Source of the DNA: CAZFVY01 sp964522665 | GTDB taxonomy: Bacteria; Verrucomicrobiota; Verrucomicrobiia; Limisphaerales; CAZFVY01 | Assembly: GCA_964522665.1 (NCBI GenBank) | Contig: CAZFVY010000094.1 | Span: forward strand, 1-29,487 | Reading direction: 5' to 3' | Length of the DNA stretch: 29,487 nt | Shown here: positions 1 to 8,242 of the stretch, piece by piece | How the letters are laid out: each line of letters starts with the position of its first letter | Numbering within the stretch: the stretch's first letter is position 1 | Position numbers and translations under genes: made by a program | The notes under the pieces: generated by a model | What the model was told of the DNA's origin: nothing | What the model saw: the letters and a program-made list of their open reading frames with translations, nothing else | Databases searched by the model: none

Positions 1-7
1 CTCCCGT

Positions 8-277
8 TTAGTGGGTTACAATCGCCGAGCTTCCCCATGGCCGGATGAGAGTGACGCAAATTGTTGCCTTTGAGAAGGCACTCAACTTAATGCCGGCCCG
101 ATTTGCGAGTTCTCCGAGTAACTCATGAAGCCGACATCTCAATTCAGACCGCGACGTCGCATGAAATGCCATCCCGAATTCCTTTCTGACAGACCCGAGA
201 AAATGTCCGTCCTCGTCGGCAAGCACTGCCGCAGAGACGCGCATCCCAATACCTTCCACTCCAATGTAGTACTTCAT
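8..277 (-). pseudogene. N-terminal fragment of a BadF/BadG/BcrA-type (GlcNAc kinase-like) ATPase
   Basis: An 89-residue minus-strand frame begins with an ATG and opens with a phosphate-1-like ASKHA segment (YYIGVEGIGM, then AAVLADEDGHFLGS). This resembles the start of BadF/BadG and N-acetylglucosamine kinase-like proteins, where the usual form is GIDGGGT followed by VLADEDG. Family members are around 300 residues, so this is only the first third. The stop at positions 8-10 cuts it off. The nucleotide-binding motif is degraded (E for D, IGM for GGT), so activity is unlikely. It could also be a small unrelated protein. I infer a broken gene, with modest confidence because the match is by eye over a short stretch. 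Confidence 0.4.
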
Positions 278-617
278 GCATTCGATCGGGGTCTCGCTCG
301 ACCCGATTGATCGATGGAACGTTTGTTCACCTCGCTGGCTTCGGGTTTCGTCGCGCCCGCGCCGATTTGGTGCGTTCTACCAAAACTCAACTAACGCGGC
401 CAACACCCCGTATGCCTTCGTTAAGGCATGATGAGTAAGCTAGCGATCCGAGTACCGCTATGCAAGCGATTTTGCGAGGATTTTACATTCATTCATAATC
501 GTTTAATTTGAAATGACTTAAATCTGCTAATGAACGGAGAGTGCGAAACGATTGAGCGGTCAAAGCTCTGGTTTCAGCGGTTCCAGACGTTTTTTTGGCG
601 TAACGGAGCGGACTTCA

Positions 618-1478
618 ATGGGCCAGTGGCGCCATTCTGACATCCTGCCCCGCGAAGGCGCGCGGGCGTTGCTCCGTACGGAACCGCAGGACCGGCAGGT
701 GATGATCACCGTCACCGGTCCTGCGAAGGCCCGCCAGCAACTCGCCGGCCTCTGCCAGTCGGAGATGCGCGACATCCACCGGGAAATCAGCGGCCTCGAC
801 CCGCTTGAGGAAACCCAATTCGAAGGCTCGTGGATCTCCACCGCCACGCTGGAAAAGGACGAAAAGAAAGGTCAATCAAGCGGTATCGCGACCAGGGACC
901 AGGGCACCGTCATGGTGGACCCGACCACGCCGAACAACGCCTTTTCCGAAAAGCCGGCCCGCTCGGATGAAATCTGGAAGCCGTCGGTGTTCATCAGTTA
1001 CTCGAAGAGCAACGTGTCCCAGCGCAAGCGGCTCGAATCGGAGTTGAAGATTCTGAAGAACGAAGGCTTGGTGGCCGGCCACTGGCACGACCGGATGGTC
1101 GATCCTGGTGACGTTTGGGACGAAAAGATTCAGAAGGAACTGGACGACGCCGACGTCGTGATCATTCTTGCCAGCAGCGCCGCTCTCGCCACGGATTATA
1201 TTACGCAGCACGAAATCCCCCGAGCGCTGGAATTGCATACCGCCGGAAAGACGATCGTGGTGCCCTTGATCCTGGAGGCGTGCCGTTGGGAAAAAACGCC
1301 GCTTGGCCCGCTCAACGCCCTGCCGGAGAAAGGCAAGCCGGTAAACAAGTGGAACCCACCGTCCGATGGCTGGAAGACCGTCGCGGACGGATTGGCCTCG
1401 ATATTTGCGAAGCTCGTGGCGCATGGCGGCGAGAACCGCAGGCTGGCGGCCCAGTTTCCTGGTGAATCCGCGATTTGA
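618..1478 (+). CDS. TIR-domain protein carrying the tail of a Roco COR domain (probably 5'-truncated)
   Basis: The frame is open from a TTG at 552. The ATG at 618 is preferred because family similarity begins just after it; from there the protein has 286 residues. Residues about 3-70 (WRHSDILPREGARALLR, then QDRQVMITVTGPA and EMRDIHREI) match the C-terminal end of the COR domain of bacterial Roco proteins. The Roc GTPase and leucine-rich repeats that should precede it are absent. After a linker, residues about 124-268 form a TIR domain: VFISYS at 124-129, a W-D/PGD-W region, VVIILASS, and a candidate catalytic Glu at 199 in ITQHEIPRAL. TIR domains of this class commonly hydrolyse NAD+ in immunity. 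It could be a functional minimal TIR effector or the 3' relic of a Roco-TIR gene. The upstream 278-551 is AT-rich with no recognisable gene. Confidence 0.65.
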   Translation: MGQWRHSDILPREGARALLRTEPQDRQVMITVTGPAKARQQLAGLCQSEMRDIHREISGLDPLEETQFEGSWISTATLEKDEKKGQSSGIATRDQGTVMVDPTTPNNAFSEKPARSDEIWKPSVFISYSKSNVSQRKRLESELKILKNEGLVAGHWHDRMVDPGDVWDEKIQKELDDADVVIILASSAALATDYITQHEIPRALELHTAGKTIVVPLILEACRWEKTPLGPLNALPEKGKPVNKWNPPSDGWKTVADGLASIFAKLVAHGGENRRLAAQFPGESAI

Positions 1479-1671
1479 AATGTTGGGTCGAGACCCAGAA
1501 GGAACTTTCCAGTTTACATCCCGAACCGCCGTGGACAACTTCGTGATGGCCGCTGCCGTGAAGGACTAATCAGGACTCGGCGGAGCCTCGCCCCACCGCA
1601 CGTTTACGGCGAGTAATGTCGCGGGAGTCGTGCTTGTTTAACAATCGGGTGTACGACACCCTCGACGGGTC

Positions 1672-2277
1672 ATGTTCACTGGCATTATCGAGACGACCGG
1701 AGCCGTTGAAGGGGTGGTCCACCAGCCCGATAAAATCGAGCTTTCCGTGCGCGCGGGGCTGGCGGCGCGCGGGACCAAGGTTGGCGACAGCGTCGCGATC
1801 AACGGGTGTTGCCTGACGGTCGTTAAGTCCTATCTAAGCCGGGGAAATCGCTGCCTGCGGTTCGATTTGCTGCGGGCGACCTGGGACCTGACCAACCTCC
1901 AATATCTGCGGACCGGCTCGCTCGTGAATCTGGAGCGTTCGTTGCGCGCGGACTCGCGGCTCGGCGGGCACTTCGTCACGGGCCATATCGATGGCGTCGG
2001 CCGGATCACGCGTTGGGAGCAATCCGGGGCGGATTGGGCGCTCGAAGTGGCGCCACCACCCGCCGTAGCCAAGTATCTAATCGTCAAAGGCTCGATCGCG
2101 CTCGATGGGATCAGCTTGACGTTGGCCGCGGTTCGACGCGGGCGATTTCTGGTCTGGATCATTCCCCACACGCGCGAGGTGACCGCGCTGCGCGAACGAC
2201 AAGTGGGTGACTGGGTCAACTTGGAAGCGGATCTCCTGGGCAAATACGTCGAGCGATTCGTGACGCCTCGGCGTTGA
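1672..2277 (+). CDS. ribE: Riboflavin synthase, alpha subunit
   Basis: This enzyme dismutates two 6,7-dimethyl-8-ribityllumazine molecules into riboflavin and the pyrimidinedione precursor, the last step of riboflavin synthesis in the cytosol. The 201-residue protein has the usual length and the hallmark start MFTGIIE. It consists of two lumazine-binding repeats: the first contains VGDSVAINGCCLTV and the second GSIALDGISLTL. The linking segment SRLGGHFVTGHIDGVG and the C-terminal IPHTREVTAL and VNLEADLLGKYVERF are diagnostic. It stands alone, with no other rib genes nearby. I saw no FMN-riboswitch-like structure in the 190 bases upstream, but did not fold it rigorously. Confidence 0.96.
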   Translation: MFTGIIETTGAVEGVVHQPDKIELSVRAGLAARGTKVGDSVAINGCCLTVVKSYLSRGNRCLRFDLLRATWDLTNLQYLRTGSLVNLERSLRADSRLGGHFVTGHIDGVGRITRWEQSGADWALEVAPPPAVAKYLIVKGSIALDGISLTLAAVRRGRFLVWIIPHTREVTALRERQVGDWVNLEADLLGKYVERFVTPRR

Positions 2278-2400
2278 GCAGCGCAGGCAAACCCGAGCTT
2301 GGCGGTTGAACCGACCGCGGTTGCCAGCGCCGGAGGCTCGACTTTGGCTAACCTCCCGGAGCGGGATGCTCAATCCGATCGCGCGCCGAGAACACGACCA

Positions 2401-2640
2401 CTATTTCGCTCCGTTATAAAACTCCGGCGTGTTCTGGTGCGGCTCGATCAAATTAACCCGCGCGGCGCTCACCTGGATTTCCTGGCCTTTCGCGTCCTTG
2501 AACGCGTAGTAGCCATCCTTCAACTTGGGCTTCGAGCTGGTCGTAACCCGCAGCCCATTCGAGAGCAGTACGTCGTAATGCCGCGCGCAACCGGTAATCA
2601 AACCGGCGCAAGCGAGCGTCAAAATCAATCTCGATCGCAT
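2401..2640 (-). CDS. YgdI/YgdR-family (DUF903-like) small lipoprotein
   Basis: A 79-residue protein that begins with two basic residues and a hydrophobic stretch ending in a lipobox (LITGC, Cys18), so the mature protein should be lipid-anchored. The rest (YDVLLSNGLRVTTSSKPKL, YYAFKDAKGQEIQVSA, VNLIEP) matches the small SH3-like fold of the YgdI/YgdR lipoproteins, whose function is unknown. Length is typical for the family. It is transcribed convergently with riboflavin synthase, 123 bases from that gene's stop. Confidence 0.75.
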   Translation of the reverse strand: MRSRLILTLACAGLITGCARHYDVLLSNGLRVTTSSKPKLKDGYYAFKDAKGQEIQVSAARVNLIEPHQNTPEFYNGAK

Positions 2641-2852
2641 AAGAAACCTTCAAAAAAGTGGCGCTTGGCAGTGAATCATCGTGCTTTATTGCTACCAAAT
2701 CGCAGGACCTTGGTCAAAGAGGAATCGAACCGAAACGATCCGCGCAGAGCGATCGAAACCGTCCACCGCAGAAAGGGCGCTTGGGGCTTCGGGGCGCCAG
2801 TGGCTTCCCTGCGGGCGCGAGGCTGGCTCGAGCCGCCAACCGGCGCGGTCGC

Positions 2853-3761
2853 TTACAAATCCCTCTGAATCGGCGCCGCGCGTTGTTTTTCCCCGCGATC
2901 GGGAGTTTCCTTGATGATGAAAGTTTTGTCCGGCTGCGGGATCCAATACTCGCTCGCAATCTGGCCATCCAGCGTTTGAAACGTAATCTTGAAGTTGCCC
3001 TCGTCACCGCGTCGAAAAGGCGCCCTGATTCCCTGCAAAAGCGGATCACTCGATTGAATCACGCGCGCTTCATTATTGTGGATGGCGACCGTCAGGCTCT
3101 GCTTTCGTCCCCACCATTCCAGATTCACGGCGTACTCGCCGTCGGGGATCGTTTTCAAGTCGGGTACGTTCAGGTTCTGCTCCGGGGCCGGCAGGCGCAA
3201 AGCCCTCGCCCCGGCCTGGGCGCCGGCGGCGTCGCCTCGGACGCGAAGTTCAAAATCGTAGAAGGGTGTCTCCAGATGTCCCGTCCAGACCCCTTTGCCC
3301 TCGGCGTCCTTGCTCGTGAAAAGCGCGCGGATCTGGGCGTGATGCCAAACGTTAGGCTCCAGATTCTGCAACGCCTCCCCTTCGAGTTGCCACGGCGACT
3401 GGCCATGTACCGTAATCGGCATCAGATGGTAGTCGCCGGGGGCGATTGTGTCGAAGCTCGGCCCGTTCATCGCCCAAACTCGTTGGGAATTCACGATGCG
3501 GCCCAGCTTTGCGCCGTGCTGATCCAAAACCTCGATCGTGATTGTGCGGGCGCCCCAGGAATTCCACGTCTGCCAGACGCGCTGAGGTTGGCCGGAGGCA
3601 TTTACGATCAACACCATGATCTGGGACCGCTCATCCCCGATCACCCACCGCCGCGGAGCGCCGATCTCGGCGATCGCCAGCTTTAGTTCAGCCGTTTGCG
3701 CAACGGCGAAGCGCGCGTGAATCGCAACCAATAGGAGCGTAAGAATCGAAAGCGGTTTCAT
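2853..3761 (-). CDS. Secreted protein of unknown function
   Basis: The reading frame opens at 3830, but the ATG at 3761 is preferred because it starts a clear Sec signal peptide (MKPLSILTLLLVAI, then ARFAVAQ with a likely cleavage after Ala). From there the protein has 302 residues. The mature part is rich in beta-strand-like segments with no motif I recognise. Recurrent aromatic patches (WQTWNSWGA, EYAVNLEWWG) suggest a beta-sandwich or carbohydrate/protein-binding surface, but that is a guess. It is not clearly in an operon: the neighbouring lipoprotein gene on the same strand lies 212 bases downstream. Confidence 0.6.
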   Translation of the reverse strand: MKPLSILTLLLVAIHARFAVAQTAELKLAIAEIGAPRRWVIGDERSQIMVLIVNASGQPQRVWQTWNSWGARTITIEVLDQHGAKLGRIVNSQRVWAMNGPSFDTIAPGDYHLMPITVHGQSPWQLEGEALQNLEPNVWHHAQIRALFTSKDAEGKGVWTGHLETPFYDFELRVRGDAAGAQAGARALRLPAPEQNLNVPDLKTIPDGEYAVNLEWWGRKQSLTVAIHNNEARVIQSSDPLLQGIRAPFRRGDEGNFKITFQTLDGQIASEYWIPQPDKTFIIKETPDRGEKQRAAPIQRDL

Positions 3762-4004
3762 ACGAGAAGAGCGTCGATGAAGCCCGAATCTCGCTCTTGC
3801 GCCCGCCGTGGGCAAGGCCAAACGGGCCACGTTGAACGAATCTAATTCTACTGCCCGCTGTCGTCTTCAAACGATCCCGAGCTGATTGAGCCACCTGGCA
3901 CAAAACTGTCCAGCGCCGCGGGACCCGTTTGGGTGGGAGAAAGGTGGGCGTTCAACCCTAGTGTAGTTTTGTACGTTTGGCCAAGGGACCTCGGACCGCT
4001 GGCA

Positions 4005-4101
4005 AAACCCTTACAGGGTTTGCAAGACTTTTGGCTGGTTCTCCCCCGGGTAGCGCGTGCCGGGCAACCCGGGGCTTTAAGACGGAATCCTTCCAGGATT
4101 C
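4005..4101. repeat. Intergenic triple-hairpin repeat element
   Basis: Three short perfect inverted repeats stand in a row. The first is AAACCCT/AGGGTTT (4005-4011, 4015-4021), the second CCCCGGGT/ACCCGGGG (4044-4051, 4067-4074), and the third GAATCCT/AGGATTC (4085-4091, 4095-4101). Loops are 3, 15 and 3 bases. The series looks like a dispersed REP-type repeat unit rather than a terminator, as no T-tract follows. The surrounding gap 3831-4466 lies between divergent genes. Its open frames lack family signals, and I see no gene in it. Confidence 0.5.
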
Positions 4102-4398
4102 ATTCACATAGCGGCAAGCGACCCGTTGGCGACCGACGTTCGGCCAGGAGCGCTCCGCCACGATTCAAATGCTCTGTTTTGGATGCGTATGTCGGGGCAA
4201 ACGCGGTTCTTTTTTCGGCTACCAGGAACAATTGAACTGGGAAGCTAAAAGACCCGCGCAGAACGTGAGCGCGCGTTTTGCCGCGCAACGCAATCCACTC
4301 CCGTACGGAGTCTTGACGAGTTGGGTCCGGGACTGACGGATCGGCGACGACGGAACAGAACCGGGCCGCGCGGGCCGGTCCAGGCGGCGAGCGGAATA

Positions 4399-4430
4399 CC
4401 GGACATGGGGTGGTCAACCCATGTTTCCGG
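4399..4430. repeat. Imperfect inverted repeat upstream of the HTH-like gene
   Basis: CCGG/ACATGGG at 4399-4409 pairs with CCCATGT/CCGG at 4418-4430, with a small bulge. It ends 36 bases before the start of the next gene. It may be an operator for that gene or part of the neighbouring repeat-rich stretch. The sequence alone does not decide. Confidence 0.35.
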
Positions 4431-4466
4431 CCCCCGAATCCTGCTATCGATTCTTAGAACGACGAA

Positions 4467-4733
4467 ATGTCACGAGCAGCCTGGATAACGCAATACGGTC
4501 GGGATCGAATTGATCGCTTTAAATTGGCGATGAAGCTCGAGACCCACGCGCAGGTTGCCGACGAACTGGGCATCAGCGAGGAGTTGTTTTCCAAGTATTA
4601 TCACGCGCACGAGCCGGTTCACCCACACGTCACCACCAAACTGAAGGAATTGCTTTCCATCTGGGAATTTGAGCACGAGCGGATGTATTGCGCCGAGCAG
4701 GATCTGGCCCAAAAGAGAGGACCACTGGCATGA
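4467..4733 (+). CDS. Small helix-turn-helix-like protein of unknown role
   Basis: An 88-residue protein. Residues about 25-62 (THAQVADELGISEELFSKYYHA, then a THH-type helix TTKLKELL) read like a minimal Cro/C1-type helix-turn-helix, with the typical 'qVAdeLGIs' turn. The C-terminal helix is rich in charged and aromatic residues. An inverted repeat just upstream would suit autoregulation. No strong Shine-Dalgarno precedes the ATG, and no operon partner is evident. The call is tentative. Confidence 0.45.
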   Translation: MSRAAWITQYGRDRIDRFKLAMKLETHAQVADELGISEELFSKYYHAHEPVHPHVTTKLKELLSIWEFEHERMYCAEQDLAQKRGPLA

Positions 4734-4851
4734 GGGCTACTGTCCGGTTCTGGCCGGGTTCTCCACCGCTTCAACGAGCGGCCGCACGTCAATCTTGAGT
4801 GTGATTGGGCATTGATCGGGTCGGTTTCGCACTATGCGCGGTTTGGGGTGA

Positions 4852-5076
4852 ACGCTCAATCACAGCTCCATCCGGATAGGCTCTTTCGTCGCGCCGCTGT
4901 TGACGGCGGTTTCCAGCGCCGACTGTATCATCTTATTTCCGGAAGAACCCGCAGCGCGCGGTCCCGAGTCTGCGTCCGCTCCCGCCACGGAGCGTTTTGG
5001 AGAACGAACGCGGTGGAGTCGGGCCAAATTTATTTTTGCAACGGCGCTTTCACTTTTTCGCGGGCTGGCGTATTAG
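4852..5076 (+). pseudogene. Possible remnant of a molybdopterin molybdotransferase (MoeA-like) C-terminus
   Basis: In the 425-base gap between the HTH-like gene and the response-regulator gene, a frame open from 4852 contains SFVAPLLTAVSSADCIILFP followed by a Glu pair. This recalls the 'AdglilfPE' region of MoeA domain IV. It has no start codon in context and no preceding MoeA domains, and it ends at 5074-5076. If real it is a short relic, but chance similarity is quite possible. Nothing else is recognisable in 4734-5158. Confidence 0.2.
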
Positions 5077-5158
5077 GTGGAGCGGGTCCGGTCCTTAATG
5101 ACCACTCAAAGCACAGAGCCGCTGGGATTGTGTCGCGCGGCGAGAAAGCCAACCTGAA

Positions 5159-6820
5159 ATGCCCAAGCCATTTATTTTAACGGTGGATGACGATCCGGAC
5201 GTATTACGCGCCGTCGAGCGCGATTTGCGCCGGCAGTATGGCAGTCGGTTTCGAATCATGGCCGCGGAATCGGGCCGGGCCGCGCTCGAGGCCATCGAGC
5301 AGCTTAAGATTCGGAATGACCCCATCGCCTTATTCCTGGTGGATCAACGGATGCCGGCGATGTCCGGCGTCGAGTTCCTCGAATCCGCCTTGCGTCTCTA
5401 CCCCGACGCCAAACGAGCCTTGCTCACCGCCTACGCGGACACCGACGCCGCCATCCGGGCGATCAACTCGGCGAGGATTGACCACTACTTGATGAAGCCG
5501 TGGGACCCGCCCGAAGAACGGCTATATGGAGTCGTGGACGATTTGCTGGACGACTGGCAGGCCGCCTTCCGCCCGCCGTTCGAAGGGATTCGGATCGTGG
5601 GGCACCGCTGGTCGCCGCAATCGAGCGAGGTGCGGGATTTCCTGGCGCGCAACTTGATTCCCTATCAGTGGTTGAACGTGGAGACGGAGGAATCGGCGAG
5701 CCAATTGATGGCGGCGTGCAAAACCGACGCCGGCCAGTTGCCACTGGTGATCTTCCCCGATGGCACGCATCTCACCTGCCCCACACCCAACCGGGTGGCG
5801 CAGCAGCTCGGGCTTAAAACGCGGGCAGAGTTGCCGTTTTACGATTTGATCGTCCTGGGCGGCGGACCGGCGGGCCTAGCCGCGGCCGTGTACGGCGCGG
5901 CGGACGGCCTGAAAACTTTGCTCGTGGAACGCGAAGCTCCGGGCGGCCAGGCCGGCCGCAGCTCGCGCATCGAGAATTATCTTGGGTTTCCCTCGGGCCT
6001 GAGCGGGACCGATCTCGCGCGGCGGGCGGTCATTCAAGCGAAACGGTTCGGCGCGGAGATCGTCGCGCCGCAGGAAGTGACGAAAGTTCGCGTCGAGGGG
6101 CCGTCGCGGGTCGTTACGCTCGCCGACGGCAGCGAGATCGGCGCGCACACGCTTCTAATCGCCACCGGAATCGCCTTCCGCAAAATTGAAGCGCCGGGAG
6201 TCGAAGAATTGAATGGCGCGGGGGTTTATTACTACGCCCCGATGACGGAGGCGTTGTCCTACCGGGACATGGACATCTTCATCGTTGGTGGGGCCAATTC
6301 GGCCGGCCAGGCGGCGATCTATTTTTCCCGATACGCCAACTCGATCACGATGCTGGTGCGGGGCGCCTCACTTTCCTCGGGCATGTCGCAGTATCTCGAG
6401 GACCAGATTAAGGCCACGAAGAATATCGTGGTGCGCCTGAACTCCGTCGTCGCCGCCGTCAAAGGCTCAGCCCGGTGCGAGGCCATCACGATCCGCAATA
6501 TCAGCTCCGGCCAGGAAGAAACCGTAACGGCGTGCGCGCTGTTCGTTTACGCCGGCGCGGTGCCGCATACCAGTTGGCTGCCCGAAATCGTCGAGCGCGA
6601 TCCCCAAGGCTACGTGCTTTCGGGCGCCCATCTTATGCGCGATGGCAAGCGGCCCCGGGATTGGACGCCGAATCGCGATCCGTTCTATCTCGAGACCAGC
6701 GTGCCCGGGATCTTCGTCGCGGGTGACGTGCGACATCGTTCCGCCAAGGGGGTTACGTCGGGCGTCGGTGAAGGCGCGATGGCGGTCAAACTGATCCACC
6801 AATACCTGAGCCAGACTTGA
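5159..6820 (+). CDS. Response regulator fused to thioredoxin-reductase-like flavoprotein
   Basis: The 553-residue protein has three parts. Residues 5-125 are a receiver domain with acidic residues Asp10-12, phospho-acceptor Asp62 (LVDQRMP), Thr90 and Lys113. Residues about 140-220 look like a thioredoxin/glutaredoxin-fold insert (PQSSEVRDFL, QLPLVIFPDG). Residues 226-553 are a TrxB-type FAD/NAD(P)H oxidoreductase with GGGPAG at 234-239, GGQAG in the FAD region, and a second nucleotide motif VGGANSAGQA near 376. The redox-active CxxC of true thioredoxin reductases is missing: its place reads YYYAPMTEA. The protein may therefore be a phosphorylation-controlled NAD(P)H-dependent oxidase or a sensor. 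It heads an operon: the histidine kinase gene starts 3 bases after its stop, making the kinase a natural partner. Confidence 0.9.
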   Translation: MPKPFILTVDDDPDVLRAVERDLRRQYGSRFRIMAAESGRAALEAIEQLKIRNDPIALFLVDQRMPAMSGVEFLESALRLYPDAKRALLTAYADTDAAIRAINSARIDHYLMKPWDPPEERLYGVVDDLLDDWQAAFRPPFEGIRIVGHRWSPQSSEVRDFLARNLIPYQWLNVETEESASQLMAACKTDAGQLPLVIFPDGTHLTCPTPNRVAQQLGLKTRAELPFYDLIVLGGGPAGLAAAVYGAADGLKTLLVEREAPGGQAGRSSRIENYLGFPSGLSGTDLARRAVIQAKRFGAEIVAPQEVTKVRVEGPSRVVTLADGSEIGAHTLLIATGIAFRKIEAPGVEELNGAGVYYYAPMTEALSYRDMDIFIVGGANSAGQAAIYFSRYANSITMLVRGASLSSGMSQYLEDQIKATKNIVVRLNSVVAAVKGSARCEAITIRNISSGQEETVTACALFVYAGAVPHTSWLPEIVERDPQGYVLSGAHLMRDGKRPRDWTPNRDPFYLETSVPGIFVAGDVRHRSAKGVTSGVGEGAMAVKLIHQYLSQT

Positions 6821-6823
6821 GGT

Positions 6824-8221
6824 ATGGATCAAACGGCCATCCTCCTGGTGCGGAAAATGCCGCTGTTCGCCGCTCTGGCCGACGACCAACTCGATTGCAT
6901 CGCCCCGGGCGAAGTGATTCAACTCGACGCCGGCCAAGTCCTTCACCGGGCGGGCGAACCGGCCGAATTCTTCTTCGTCACCCTGGCCGGGGAGATCGCG
7001 GTCGTAAAGGCGTACGACCGTCAGGAAGTCGTGCTGGGCGTAAGCAAAGCCGGCTCATTTTTTGGCGAGATTTCTCTGTTGCTCGAGCTTCCGTGGGAGG
7101 CCACCGCGCGGGCCGCCAAATCGGCGCGCCTCTTTCGCCTGAAGAAAGTGGATTTTTGGCGAATGTTAAGCGTCTGCCACTCGGTGGCCCGGGAAATCTT
7201 CAAGACGGCGGCGACCCGGGTGCGGAATCTTGAGGGCTACTCGCAGCAGCGCGAGAAATTGATCTCGCTGGGAACGATGGCGGCCGGGCTGGCGCATGAA
7301 CTGAATAATCCGGCCGCGGCCGCCCGGCGCGCCGCGACGCATTTGCAGCAGACCGTCACCCAGGCGCAGCGGTTTGTTTGCGCTCTGAGCAAGAAGGTCG
7401 CGCCCGGTGAATGGAAACGTCTCGCCGACGGATTGCAGGACGCGCTGAGCCGCGCCGCGGAAGCGCCGCCGCTGACCTCCGTCACGCGCAGTGATCGCGA
7501 AGAAACCCTGGCGACCTGGCTGGATCGGCAAAACGTCGCGGAAGCTTGGAAGCTGGCTCCGGCGTTCGTTAAAGCGGGCCTCGCCGCGCCGTGGTTCGAG
7601 GATTTCATCGCGGCGCTGCCACCGGGAACGGCTCCCGACGCGATCGGCTGGCTCGAATCCAACTTGACCCTGAAATCGCTGACGGCGGAATTGGAACACA
7701 GTACCACCCGAATCTCCGACCTCGTCAAGGCGGTCAAATCCTACTCGTACATGGACCAACCGGCGATGCAGGAGGTGGACCTTCACCAAGGAATTGAGAA
7801 CACCCTGACGATCCTCGGCCATAAGCTCAAGGGGGTGACGGTCGTTCGCGCCTTCGAACCCAAGTTGCCAAAAATCTCCGCCTACGGGGGCGAGCTGAAT
7901 CAGGTTTGGACCAATCTCATCGACAACGCTCTCGGCGCCCTGACCGGCTCGGGGACGATCCAGATCGCCACCACCTGCGAGGGCGAACATGTCGTCGTGA
8001 CCATTGAAGACAACGGGTCCGGAATCCCGAAGGAAATTCACGCGCGCATATTTGAGCCGTTTTTTACCACCAAAGGCGTCGGGGCCGGCACGGGCCTTGG
8101 GCTCGTCATGTGCCAGCGAATCGTCGCGGATCGGCACGGCGGCGAAATCGAATTCGAGTCGCGGCCCGGTCGCACCTGCTTCAAGGTTCGGCTCCCGGTC
8201 CGTCCGCTGAATACCGCCTGA
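6824..8221 (+). CDS. Soluble cyclic-nucleotide-binding-domain histidine kinase
   Basis: A 465-residue protein with no membrane segment. Residues about 8-125 form a cNMP-binding domain (VRKMPLFAALADDQL, GEPAEFFFVTLAGEIAVV, SFFGEISLL). In the position of the phosphate-binding RxA the sequence is WEATARA. A dimerisation/phosphoacceptor helix follows with His158 in GLAHELNNP. Residues about 340-460 are the HATPase domain: the N box NLIDNALGAL, G1 DNGSGIP, F box FEPFFTTK and G2 GAGTGLGL. It is co-transcribed with the preceding receiver-flavoprotein (3-base gap), which is its likely phosphotransfer target. The input could be a cyclic nucleotide or a redox ligand; CNB domains are not always nucleotide-binding. 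Confidence 0.93.
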   Translation: MDQTAILLVRKMPLFAALADDQLDCIAPGEVIQLDAGQVLHRAGEPAEFFFVTLAGEIAVVKAYDRQEVVLGVSKAGSFFGEISLLLELPWEATARAAKSARLFRLKKVDFWRMLSVCHSVAREIFKTAATRVRNLEGYSQQREKLISLGTMAAGLAHELNNPAAAARRAATHLQQTVTQAQRFVCALSKKVAPGEWKRLADGLQDALSRAAEAPPLTSVTRSDREETLATWLDRQNVAEAWKLAPAFVKAGLAAPWFEDFIAALPPGTAPDAIGWLESNLTLKSLTAELEHSTTRISDLVKAVKSYSYMDQPAMQEVDLHQGIENTLTILGHKLKGVTVVRAFEPKLPKISAYGGELNQVWTNLIDNALGALTGSGTIQIATTCEGEHVVVTIEDNGSGIPKEIHARIFEPFFTTKGVGAGTGLGLVMCQRIVADRHGGEIEFESRPGRTCFKVRLPVRPLNTA

Positions 8222-8242
8222 CCGGCGGGTTCAATTGCGCGT

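Noticed and set aside
3933..4417. Open frames on both strands in the 3831-4466 gap
   Set aside because: Arg/Pro-rich composition, overlap of the triple-hairpin repeat, and no start context or family signal.
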